The notes below the pieces were generated by a model. It was not told the DNA's origin, ran no database searches, and saw nothing but the letters and a program-made list of their open reading frames with translations. Source: JBOHHR01 sp050740975 (GTDB lineage: Bacteria; Pseudomonadota; Gammaproteobacteria; JBOHHR01). From it: a stretch of 16,785 nt of DNA. Location of the stretch: NCBI GenBank assembly GCA_050740975.1, contig JBOIEE010000195.1, positions 1-16,785 on the forward strand, written 5' to 3'. This document shows positions 7,625 to 14,701 of the stretch, piece by piece (the stretch's first letter is position 1; each line of letters starts with the position of its first letter). Position numbers and translations under genes: made by a program.

Positions 7625-8350
7625 CTAGTCGGCGTCCGGATAATAGGGGTGCAGCATACGCGCTTTGTGTTTCACGCTGATTTCGCGCCGGTGGCATTTT
7701 TGTGTCATTTGTTTCTTCACTTCACCAAAGGTTCTGCTAAAATCCCTCGCCCAACGCAAGATCGGTTGTGGTGGGATATGCCAGGGGTCCCGTGGCGATC
7801 CAAGGCTATGGTCGCACCGCTCCATGATCAGGTTCCACAGGACCCGATGATAGGTTATCTCCAGAGCTGCCCGATGCCGATGTGGGACCGACCGCCACGC
7901 TTGGGTGCATAACTGGATCAGAGTCTCTGGCGACAGATAGCGCCGGTACAAGGATCTCGCGTCTTCCAGTGTGAAGGAAGGGCGAATACCTGTGGTCTCG
8001 AACAATCGATGCAACAGATAGCAGGCGCATGAGGCGTCGTTCGTGTAGAGGGTTGTGCCAACGAGCGTCGCGTTCATCCGCTCTGCGAGCCACCGCGGCG
8101 ACTTGCCGAAAAGGCGCAGGCTCTCTTCGGAGATGCCGTGAGTGTACTCCGATTCCGCGTCCCAGACTGTCCACGACGGTACCCTCGATGGGTTGACGAG
8201 TCGGCTTTCGATGCGCCCATCGGGCCGCGACCATGCCGCCTCTATGGGATAGCCCCCGGGCTTGAGGCTCGAAGCCGTGATTTCCAAAAATAAAGGGAAT
8301 GGGAGCGGGAGTTCAGATCCCGGTTTGTCTAATGTTGCCTGCTCAGTCAC
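7625..8350 (-). CDS. DEDD exonuclease-like (RNase H-fold) protein, catalytic residues probably substituted
   Basis: The core (about 20-175 from GTG 8350) resembles small DnaQ-like 3'-5' exonuclease-fold proteins of proteobacteria: PLFLEITASSLKPGGYPIEAAW, then WDAESEYTHGIS, then LYTND, RLFE, FTLEDA, and HRAALE before LW. Family members, as I recall them, read FLD(I/F)EASSL at the first motif. Here the D-x-E pair is Glu23 and Thr25, the Asp after LYT aligns with Asn104, and the last acidic position is Glu164. It may therefore be inactive or altered. The C-terminal ~65 residues are basic and not recognised. The frame is open to ATG 8539, but the added N-terminus is arginine- and glycine-rich and overlaps better-looking frames. 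GTG 8350 has GGAG 11 bases upstream; GTG 8359 is the alternative. The gene is divergent from the sensory operon. Function unknown; could be a decaying gene. Confidence 0.6.
   Translation of the reverse strand: MTEQATLDKPGSELPLPFPLFLEITASSLKPGGYPIEAAWSRPDGRIESRLVNPSRVPSWTVWDAESEYTHGISEESLRLFGKSPRWLAERMNATLVGTTLYTNDASCACYLLHRLFETTGIRPSFTLEDARSLYRRYLSPETLIQLCTQAWRSVPHRHRAALEITYHRVLWNLIMERCDHSLGSPRDPWHIPPQPILRWARDFSRTFGEVKKQMTQKCHRREISVKHKARMLHPYYPDAD
7666..7684. repeat. 19-nt repeat, copy 1 (3' end of exonuclease-like gene)
   Basis: TGTGTTTCACGCTGATTTC matches copy 2 at 8488-8506 in 17 of 19 positions, in the same orientation. A TTTTTGT follows 12 bases after each copy. On the minus strand both copies lie in the same reading frame and encode EISVKH here and EIGVKH in copy 2. 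Confidence 0.6.
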
Positions 8351-8377
8351 GAGGATCACTTCTCCAGGGTTAAATTT

Positions 8378-8671
8378 GTGGCGTGGCCCAATACGGATAC
8401 GGTAGCCGCCATGCCAAGCGCCACCCCCAGGGACTCGACGCCCGGGATATTGCCGCGAGCGACTACTGATGCACATGATAGTGAGCCTGTGTTTTACGCC
8501 GATTTCATGGAGAAGGGCTTTTTGTATCAATCGTTGCATCGCCCGCCAAATGACTGGCCGGAGGTGATTGCGAGCCTTGATGAGGTTCCGCCTGAGTTTT
8601 CCGTATCGGGCGTTGTTGCAGGCCGGTGCGGGTTGAGGGAGAATGATCAGGAACGTAGGAGCGCGTACTGA
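8378..8671 (+). CDS. Possible small ORF ending on the response-regulator start (doubtful)
   Basis: A 97-codon frame from GTG 8378 (AGGG 8 bases upstream) or 86 codons from ATG 8411. Its TGA overlaps the response-regulator ATG as TGATG, an arrangement typical of translational coupling. Its C-terminal half (FYADFMEKGF, then PPNDWPEVIASLDEVPPEF) reads like ordinary protein. Against it, the 5' part lies opposite the exonuclease gene's upstream region and no family is recognised. If real, it would be the first gene of the sensory operon; if not, the stretch is leader DNA. Confidence 0.2.
   Translation: MAWPNTDTVAAMPSATPRDSTPGILPRATTDAHDSEPVFYADFMEKGFLYQSLHRPPNDWPEVIASLDEVPPEFSVSGVVAGRCGLRENDQERRSAY
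8488..8506. repeat. 19-nt repeat, copy 2 (upstream of exonuclease-like gene)
   Basis: TGTGTTTTACGCCGATTTC is the partner of 7666-7684, 822 bases away in the same orientation, with two transitions. It lies upstream of the preferred exonuclease start, so the pair roughly brackets that gene. It could mark a duplicated end of a former neighbouring gene. Confidence 0.6.
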
Positions 8672-9393
8672 TGATCAAGCGTGGCACGATTCTGATCGTC
8701 GATGACGAGCCCGACGTGCGCGAGGTGCTCGAGGAGTACCTCCTTGCGCAGGGCTATTCGACGCTCTGTGCCTGTGATGCGGCGGCGGCCAGGGCGCTCT
8801 GCGCTAAGCACGCCGTCGACCTGGCCTTGCTCGACATCCACATGCCAGGGGAGGATGGGCTCTCGCTCGCGCGTTATCTGCGCGAGCATTATCGCATGGC
8901 CATCGTGTTCTTGACCTCGGCGGGGACCGTGGTCGATCGGATCGTGGGGCTCGAAATGGGTGCGGACGATTACATCCCTAAACCCTTCGACCCACGCGAG
9001 TTACTAGCTCGCATCAAGAGTGTGCTGCGCCGTACCTCCTTTTCGGCGGTGGCCGAGCTTGGGGCGGAGCGCATACGCTTTGGCCGCTGCGCGCTGGATC
9101 TCAGCGCCCATCGGCTTATCGACGAGCAGGGCAAGGAGGTGCCTGTGTCACCGCTTGAGTATGACCTGCTGCACGCTTTTAGCACGCACCCGAATCAAGT
9201 GCTTTCTCGCGAGCGCATCCTGAATCTAAGCAAACAGCGTGATTTGGACCCCTTCGACCGGAGTGTCGATCTGCGCATCCTGCGCCTGCGGCGCAAGATC
9301 GAACCCGATCCCGAACACCCGCAATTCATCCGCACCGTGCGCAGCGAAGGTTACGTATTTCTGCCGGATGGGGGGAGAGAAGCCCGAGTGTGA
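8671..9393 (+). CDS. OmpR/PhoB-family DNA-binding response regulator
   Basis: 240-aa transcription factor with an N-terminal receiver domain (about 6-118) and a C-terminal winged-helix DNA-binding domain (about 135-233). Receiver residues are complete: acidic pocket Asp11/Asp12, phosphoacceptor Asp55 in LLDIHMPG, Thr82 in FLTSAG and Lys104 in YIPKPF. The effector domain shows the OmpR pattern: SPLEYDLLHAFSTHPNQVLSRE, then DRSVDLRILRLRRKIE, then IRTVRSEGYVFLP. ATG 8671 has AGGAG (8657-8661) at 9-base spacing. Its stop overlaps the next gene's GTG start as GTGA, so the binding protein and the kinase downstream are in the same operon. It is presumably the output of that kinase and resembles TorR in type. 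Target genes are not evident here. Confidence 0.95.
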   Translation: MIKRGTILIVDDEPDVREVLEEYLLAQGYSTLCACDAAAARALCAKHAVDLALLDIHMPGEDGLSLARYLREHYRMAIVFLTSAGTVVDRIVGLEMGADDYIPKPFDPRELLARIKSVLRRTSFSAVAELGAERIRFGRCALDLSAHRLIDEQGKEVPVSPLEYDLLHAFSTHPNQVLSRERILNLSKQRDLDPFDRSVDLRILRLRRKIEPDPEHPQFIRTVRSEGYVFLPDGGREARV

Positions 9394-10376
9394 TCCTGCC
9401 CGCGGTAAGAATGCCACTAAGTCTTACCGGGATCGTTAGCTGCGTCCTGTTGGCGTTGAGCCTTGTTGGGTGTGGCGGTGATCCCGTGGCACCGCTGCGC
9501 ATCGGCACCATCGTCTGGCCTGGTTACGAGCCGCTGTATCTTGCCCAAGAGCTGGGTTATCTCGATGCAAAATCGGTTCGCCTAGTCGAATATCCGTCCG
9601 CGAGTGAGGTGACGCGCGCCTTTAGGAACCAAGCTATCGAAGCCACCGCCCTTACCTTCGATGAAGTGCTGCTGCTCGCCCAGGATGGGTTTAAGCCGCG
9701 AGTGGTGTTGTTAATGGATATCTCCCATGGCGGAGACGCCATCCTGGGCCGGCCGGATCTGCGCACGGTGAAGGATTTGGCCGGCCGTCGCGTGGCGGTA
9801 GATACGGAAACGGTAGGCGCCTATGTATTGATCCGCGCCTTGATGCTGAACGGGATGAAATCGAGCGACATCAACATCGTCCATGTGAGAGCTGACGAGC
9901 TGAAAGTGGCCTTCAAGGAAGGTCGGGTGGATGCAGTGGTCAATTTCGAGCCTGTGCGTTCGCACCTCTTGGCTGGGGGTGCGTCTTTGCTCTTCGACAG
10001 CAGCCAGATCCCGGGCGAGATCATGGACGTGCTGACGGTTGATGCGGTCTATCTAGATCAAAACGTAGCGGTCGTTCAGGAGGTTCTGCGCGGTTGGTTC
10101 CGGGCGACCGAGTATATAAAGAACGATCCGCAGTATGCCTCCGCCATAATGGCGCGGCGCGAGCAGGTAACAGGCGCTCAGTTCCTAGAGTCGCTCAAAG
10201 GCCTGAAGATCCCTACCCGCGAGGAAAACCTCAAGCTGCTTAGCGGACAGCACCCACCCCTCGCAAGCTTGGGACGGAGGGTTATGCAAGTCATGCTGGA
10301 TCAACGCCTGCTTAAGATTGCATCCGATGTGGATGTCATTATCGCGCCCAGTCCGCTCGAGGATCTTTCGCCATGA
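9390..10376 (+). CDS. NMT1/SsuA-like solute-binding lipoprotein, probable sensor partner of the kinase
   Basis: 328-aa periplasmic binding protein of the nitrate/sulfonate/taurine/thiamine-precursor type. A lipoprotein signal ends in the lipobox LVGC (Cys28 from GTG 9390, Cys21 if ATG 9411 is used), predicting an anchored periplasmic protein. The mature part shows the family's first lobe (RIGTIVWPGYEPLYLAQELG), then ATALTFDEVLLL, LAGRRVAVD with GAYVLIRALMLNG, and GRVDAVVNFEPV. No permease or ATPase gene lies nearby. Instead it sits between a response regulator and a hybrid kinase, with GTGA overlap before it and ATGA overlap after it. Inference: it binds a small ligand and presents it to the kinase's periplasmic domain, as TorT does for TorS. 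The ligand cannot be read from sequence. Possible ligands include aliphatic sulfonates, nitrate or pyrimidine-like compounds. Confidence 0.88.
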   Translation: MILPAVRMPLSLTGIVSCVLLALSLVGCGGDPVAPLRIGTIVWPGYEPLYLAQELGYLDAKSVRLVEYPSASEVTRAFRNQAIEATALTFDEVLLLAQDGFKPRVVLLMDISHGGDAILGRPDLRTVKDLAGRRVAVDTETVGAYVLIRALMLNGMKSSDINIVHVRADELKVAFKEGRVDAVVNFEPVRSHLLAGGASLLFDSSQIPGEIMDVLTVDAVYLDQNVAVVQEVLRGWFRATEYIKNDPQYASAIMARREQVTGAQFLESLKGLKIPTREENLKLLSGQHPPLASLGRRVMQVMLDQRLLKIASDVDVIIAPSPLEDLSP

Positions 10377-13231
10377 AACGGTTTGCCATTCCCTCGCTCA
10401 AAGTGACGGTTCCGCTGCTCTTGCTTGTCTTCGCCACTGTGTTGAGCACGGTCAACCTTATCTACCACATACCGCGGGCAGAAAAAGGGGCGGAGGACAA
10501 GGCGCGACAGCGCTTGTTTCAAGAGCTCTCGCGCCTCCAGGGGAGCCTCGAGTACTTGCTGCTCAAAGGAGACGTGGAAGGGGCGCAGCGGGAGGTGGCC
10601 GTGCTCGCTTCGCATCCAGAATACCAGGCGGTAGCCCTGTTGGATGATGGGCGCACGGTCATCGCCGCGACCCACAGTGCTTGGTATGGTCGCGACGGCG
10701 CCAATGTGTTGCCGGATTTCGATGTCGCCCCGGCGGCCAAGGCTATAAGTCAGCGGCGAGCACAGATCGTCGGGGGATCAGCGGCGCTCTTTGGTTATAC
10801 CGGCGTGCTATTGGGACGCACAGCTCTGGAATTGCGGCCATCGCGCTTGGGCAGTCTGTTCATGGTTTATGATCTGGGCCCGTCCAAAGCGGAGGCGCGC
10901 TCGCAGATCCTCAATCAATCCGTGTACTGGGCAGCGCTCGCTGGCGCTTTGGCCTTAGCCCTGTGGCTGGTCTTTCACTTCCTGTTGACCCGCCGCGCGG
11001 ACCAGTTGGTCAAGGCCGCGCAGCGCCTTGCGACAGGTGATCTGGAGACCCGGAGCGCGCTTGCGGGCGGGGATGAATTCGCGCGCTTGAGCGACACCTT
11101 CGACGCAATGGCGCAGAAGATCGCGCGCACACAAACCCAGCTTTATCGCGATATCGAGGAGCGCAAGCGCACCGAAGAAGCGTTGCGCGCGAGCGAGCAA
11201 CGCCTGCAGCGGCAGAATGCCGCGTTGCGTGAGCTGACGCGGGAGCGTATCGGTCATTTTTCGGCGCTCGGCGTGGTGTTCAAGGATCTCACGGAGGTCG
11301 CGGCCGAAACTCTGGAAGTCGATCGGGTGAGCATCTGGCTTTACGACGCCGATCGGAAATCGATCCGCTGCCAAGACTTATTTGAGCCCGACACCGGCCA
11401 ACACAGCGCCGGCATGGTGTTGGCGGAACGCGATTATCCCGCCTATTTCGCCGCCCTCAGCACAGAGCGTAACATCGCCGCCGAGGACGCCCAAGCCGAT
11501 CCCCGCACTCGTGATCTTAGCGCCAGCTATTTGGAAGCCCTTGGCATCTCGTCCATGCTCGATGCGCCCATCCGGCGTGGAGCGGAGATGATAGGCGTCG
11601 TATGCCATGAGCACTGTGGCCCGACGCGGCGCTGGAAGCTGGACGAGCAGAATTTCGCGGGTTCCGTCGCCGACTTGAGCGCACTGGCGATAGAGATCTG
11701 GGAACACCGCCAGGCAGAGGAAGCCCTGCGAACGAGTGAAGAGCAATACCGGGCCATGTTCGACGCCTCCATCGACGGTCTCGCCCTGTGGAATGCGGAA
11801 GGAGAGATCGTCGATGTCAATCCGGCGCTGTGGCGAATGCACGGCTACACCCGCGAGGAGTTTTTGACCCTACCCCATCGCCAGCTCGTTGACCCATCCT
11901 GCCATTCCGCCTTCGACGATTTTCTGCGCACGGTAGCTGAATGCAAATCCTTTCATGCCGAGGTGACCGATCTGCGCAAGGACGGGTCTGCGTTAGAGCT
12001 TGAGGTACACGGAGTCCCTATACGTTATCGAGGCGAGCCGCATGTGCTCACCATCGCCCGCGATATCTCTGAGAAGAAACAGGCGGCGGAGGAGCTCACT
12101 CGCCAGCGGGAAGCGCTTTACCATCGCGAAAAACTTGCGGCGCTCGGTTCTTTGCTCGCCGGCGTGGCCCACGAGCTTAATAACCCCCTTTCGGTGGTGG
12201 TGGCGCGAGCGGTGTTACTGGAAGAATCCGATCACCCGCCCACGCGCGTCGTGGCGCTGAAGATCCGAACAGCCGCTGAACGTTGTGCCCGTATCGTCCG
12301 AACCTTCCTGGCGATGGCCCGCCGGCATCAACCGGAGCGCGCGCCAGTTGCCATCAATGAGGTTCTGGAGGCAGCGCTGGAGGTGCTGAGCTATGGGCTT
12401 CGGAGCACCGGTATCGAGGTGGCACTCGATTTGGCCGCGGAGCTGCCGTTGATCTCGGCCGATGCGGATCAATTACACCAGGTGTTCATAAACTTGATCG
12501 TCAATGCCCAGCAGGCTCTGCAAGATCAGCAGCCACTCCGGAGGCTCCGCCTGACCAGTCAGGTGGAAGCGGGTGGGAATGCCATTCGCGTCGTGGTTGC
12601 GGACAACGGGCCCGGGATCTCAGAGAGCGTCCGCGCGCGCATTTTCGACCCTTATTTCACCACCAAGCCTATGGGCGTTGGGACAGGTGTGGGCCTTTCC
12701 GTGAGCCTGGGGATCGTCGAGGCCCATGGAGGCACTCTAACCGTCGAATGCCCGCAAGAGGGTGGTGCTGTGTTCGCCGTCATTCTCCCCGTCGGGGGCG
12801 TGGTTTGCGACCAGCCTAAACCGGTGCCGGTAGCGCCAGCGGCCGTGCCGCGGAATGTGCTGGTGGTGGACGATGAGAGCGAGATCCGCGAGACCTTGGT
12901 CGAGATCCTGAGCCTCGACGGGCATCATGTTGAGACCGCTGCCTCCGGGCGCGAAGCGCTCGCACGGCTTAGCTCGGCTCGGTATGACGCGATTATCACC
13001 GACATTCGGATGCCCGATCTCGATGGCTGTGCGCTTTTTCAGGAAATCGAGGGCCATTGGCCAGCACTTGCCTCGAGGGTGGTTTTCATCACCGGCGACA
13101 CGCTCACCCAAGCGCTGAGGGAGTTTGCCCGGGAAGCTGGGCGCCCGATCATCGAGAAGCCATTTTTACCGGATGACGTGCGCCGTACCCTCGCGGAGGT
13201 AGTGGGACGTGGGGAGCGAAGTGCCCTATAG
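10373..13231 (+). CDS. Membrane-bound hybrid sensor histidine kinase (HAMP-GAF-PAS-HisKA-HATPase-REC)
   Basis: 952 aa. TM1 about 9-31, a ~150-residue periplasmic domain (Cache-like in layout, with ALLDDGRTVIAAT), TM2 about 185-206, and HAMP about 207-255 (LATGDLETR, GGDEFARL). A charged coiled-coil linker (256-290) leads to GAF about 295-442 (ending in SVADLSALAIE) and PAS about 455-570 (FDASIDGLALWN, RDISEKK). HisKA has His600 in GVAHELNNPLS. HATPase has N-box Asn707/Asn711, DNGPGI (744-749), an F-box FDPYFTTK and TGVGLSVS. A C-terminal receiver (828-943) has Asp833/Asp834, phosphoacceptor Asp877, Thr908 and Lys929. It begins inside the binding-protein stop (ATGA), so the two are translationally coupled. 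There is no HPt domain, so signal may pass directly from His600 to the regulator with the receiver modulating, or through an HPt encoded elsewhere. Its stop overlaps that of the converging opgC-like gene. Confidence 0.95.
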   Translation: MKRFAIPSLKVTVPLLLLVFATVLSTVNLIYHIPRAEKGAEDKARQRLFQELSRLQGSLEYLLLKGDVEGAQREVAVLASHPEYQAVALLDDGRTVIAATHSAWYGRDGANVLPDFDVAPAAKAISQRRAQIVGGSAALFGYTGVLLGRTALELRPSRLGSLFMVYDLGPSKAEARSQILNQSVYWAALAGALALALWLVFHFLLTRRADQLVKAAQRLATGDLETRSALAGGDEFARLSDTFDAMAQKIARTQTQLYRDIEERKRTEEALRASEQRLQRQNAALRELTRERIGHFSALGVVFKDLTEVAAETLEVDRVSIWLYDADRKSIRCQDLFEPDTGQHSAGMVLAERDYPAYFAALSTERNIAAEDAQADPRTRDLSASYLEALGISSMLDAPIRRGAEMIGVVCHEHCGPTRRWKLDEQNFAGSVADLSALAIEIWEHRQAEEALRTSEEQYRAMFDASIDGLALWNAEGEIVDVNPALWRMHGYTREEFLTLPHRQLVDPSCHSAFDDFLRTVAECKSFHAEVTDLRKDGSALELEVHGVPIRYRGEPHVLTIARDISEKKQAAEELTRQREALYHREKLAALGSLLAGVAHELNNPLSVVVARAVLLEESDHPPTRVVALKIRTAAERCARIVRTFLAMARRHQPERAPVAINEVLEAALEVLSYGLRSTGIEVALDLAAELPLISADADQLHQVFINLIVNAQQALQDQQPLRRLRLTSQVEAGGNAIRVVVADNGPGISESVRARIFDPYFTTKPMGVGTGVGLSVSLGIVEAHGGTLTVECPQEGGAVFAVILPVGGVVCDQPKPVPVAPAAVPRNVLVVDDESEIRETLVEILSLDGHHVETAASGREALARLSSARYDAIITDIRMPDLDGCALFQEIEGHWPALASRVVFITGDTLTQALREFAREAGRPIIEKPFLPDDVRRTLAEVVGRGERSAL

Positions 13232-14338
13232 TGCTCCAGAGGGCCTAAGCTCTGCCCTAGTCCGTCGATCCGAAAACCAGGCCGGGAGGAACAATAGGGC
13301 GATAGCGGCCAAGCCTATGGCGCTTGCGGTGAGAACATCGGGTTTGTAGACGTACAGGATCTCCTTTCCCACCAGGGCCAAGGGGATGTGGAAACAGAAT
13401 GTCGGGAGGGAATAGCGTCCCAGTAAAGCCAAAGGGGCGCCGAAAAAACGAGGCAGTCTCTTGGGTGCAAAAGCGATGAGCAATGCGATCAAGCAGGCGA
13501 TATTCACCAAACGCAGCGGCCCTAAAGTCCATTTACTTAACACCGCACTGGTTTCGGTCAAGCCCAGGAAAGACCAAAACCCGTGGCGCAGCCCGAAGAA
13601 GAATATCGCTACGACTACCGCTACCCTAAGTGCCAGCGGCGTGATCCGCCAAGGGCGGGCGCTTCGTTTGTACTCAAGGTACAACCCACCCAGACAGAGG
13701 CCACTGATCCAAAGTAACTGCCAGGCGAAGATATCGAACGAACCGAGCACGACTGGCCCAAAAGGTCTGGCCCATTGCTCGAAGGCGTGTTTGAGTCCAA
13801 ACTGCGCTGCCAGCCACAACAGCACGCTTGCGGCCAAAATAGGCCACCAACCGCGGTCGTGGGTTACACCCAGGATCAGTGGTGTGAGCAAGAGACCGAT
13901 GACGTAAATAGGCAAGATGTCGAAAAGCGCCGGCTGAAAGAGCAGCAAAAGGCTCGAGAGCAGGGCCGCCGATGCCGCTTCGCCATGCCAATCGTCGAAA
14001 ATCATGGATACCGGACCAGCAGCGCTTAGTCCCAGCAAGCTAACCAGCAGGACCCCCCCCAGGAGCAGCCCCTGATGACACAGGTACACTTGACCGGCCC
14101 GCCGCCATACCCGCCGGCGCATGCCGAGATATCCGTCGCTAATAAAACGCTTTCCGTACACCAGGGCGGCTACAAAGCCCGAGAGCATAATAAACCCCTC
14201 CGCCGAGGTGGCGAAGCCGAAGGGCGACGCTGCCAGGTTAGAGAGCGGTGTTCCGATGTGGCAGGTGAGCATGACCACCAACAGAAACCCGCGCAGGGCA
14301 TCGAGTCGTTGGTCGCGTTGGATAAGCGTTTGAGTCAT
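13226..14338 (-). CDS. opgC: OpgC-family membrane protein (predicted glucan O-acyl/succinyltransferase)
   Basis: A 370-aa polytopic inner-membrane protein with about ten hydrophobic helices. The N-terminal signature RDQRLDALRGFLLVVMLTCH, followed by FGFATSAEGFIMLSGFVAALVYG, is characteristic of the OpgC family of acyltransferase-3-like proteins. OpgC proper adds succinyl groups to osmoregulated periplasmic glucans. Length matches the family (E. coli 385). No opgG/opgH is visible, so the substrate is inferred and could be another envelope polysaccharide. ATG 14338 is chosen because the conserved region starts 8 residues later. The frame extends to ATG 14398, and GGAGG lies 13 bases before 14338. 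The gene converges on the kinase gene with a 6-bp overlap. Confidence 0.85.
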   Translation of the reverse strand: MTQTLIQRDQRLDALRGFLLVVMLTCHIGTPLSNLAASPFGFATSAEGFIMLSGFVAALVYGKRFISDGYLGMRRRVWRRAGQVYLCHQGLLLGGVLLVSLLGLSAAGPVSMIFDDWHGEAASAALLSSLLLLFQPALFDILPIYVIGLLLTPLILGVTHDRGWWPILAASVLLWLAAQFGLKHAFEQWARPFGPVVLGSFDIFAWQLLWISGLCLGGLYLEYKRSARPWRITPLALRVAVVVAIFFFGLRHGFWSFLGLTETSAVLSKWTLGPLRLVNIACLIALLIAFAPKRLPRFFGAPLALLGRYSLPTFCFHIPLALVGKEILYVYKPDVLTASAIGLAAIALLFLPAWFSDRRTRAELRPSGAL

Positions 14339-14616
14339 GTAGGTACGAGTGCCTCCGAAATCAGATTTGTCACCTGTCTGCCCGTGGTAGCAGCGCATCG
14401 GCTCTAGCCGCTCTCACCAGCCCATAGCCGCCGGCACGCATCGTGTCTCCCGCGTTGCGCTTAGTCGGTATCCTCCGGGCGAGACGCACCCCATGGTGCC
14501 GGGAAACCCGCTCTCTTGCAAGGCCGGAGCAATTGGCGCAGTTTACCGTGAGCGTTAGTGAGCGACCCGCGGGGTCCCGGGCTAAGGCGCTACAAAAGGG
14601 GACATAGGATCTGTTA

Positions 14617-14645
14617 GGACCCGTACCCTGACAACAAAAGGGTCC
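14617..14645. promoter_or_regulatory. Inverted repeat spanning the hemH -35 box (possible operator)
   Basis: GGACCC (14617-14622) and GGGTCC (14640-14645) are perfect inverted copies separated by 17 bases, bracketing the candidate -35 hexamer. The half-site centres are 23 bp apart, about two helical turns. This could be a dimer-binding site, but six-base arms can occur by chance. Confidence 0.25.
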
Positions 14646-14656
14646 GCGTATAAAAT
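14628..14656 (+). promoter_or_regulatory. Sigma70-like promoter of hemH
   Basis: CTGACA (14628-14633) and TAAAAT (14651-14656) are separated by exactly 17 bases; each matches the consensus in five of six positions. Transcription would begin near 14663, giving a 5' leader of about 40 bases. Confidence 0.6.
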
Positions 14657-14667
14657 GTCCAAAGAAT

Positions 14668-14686
14668 GATAATAAGATAACGATAA
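14668..14686. promoter_or_regulatory. Triple GATAA cluster in the hemH leader (possible Fur-type site)
   Basis: GATAA occurs at 14668-14672, 14676-14680 and 14682-14686, just downstream of the predicted start point. Arrays of GATAAT-like hexamers are the known core of Fur boxes, and hemH consumes ferrous iron, so iron control is plausible. The 8- and 6-base spacing fits the hexamer-array model only partly. Confidence 0.25.
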
Positions 14687-14701
14687 ATTAACTGAAAAAC
14701 C

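Larger units (their letters stand above)
14339..14701. other. Intergenic region between the divergent opgC-like gene and hemH
   Basis: About 360 bases with no convincing gene. The hemH-proximal 60 bases are sharply AT-rich and hold its promoter and leader. Further upstream lies a short palindrome, GACCC (14565-14569) / GGGTC (14573-14577). The part next to opgC (14339-14398) is formally open as an N-terminal extension of that gene. No terminator is needed here, since both genes start from this region. Confidence 0.6.

Noticed and set aside
7511..7912. 133-codon plus-strand frame
   Set aside because: Overlaps the exonuclease-like gene antisense; only the 19-nt repeat within it is of interest.
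8616..8644. TTGCAG-17-GAGAAT as promoter of the sensory operon
   Set aside because: Only three and four of six consensus matches; not distinguishable from chance.
14399..14560. Possible tRNA or structured RNA upstream of hemH
   Set aside because: No cloverleaf, T-loop or anticodon arm could be assembled.
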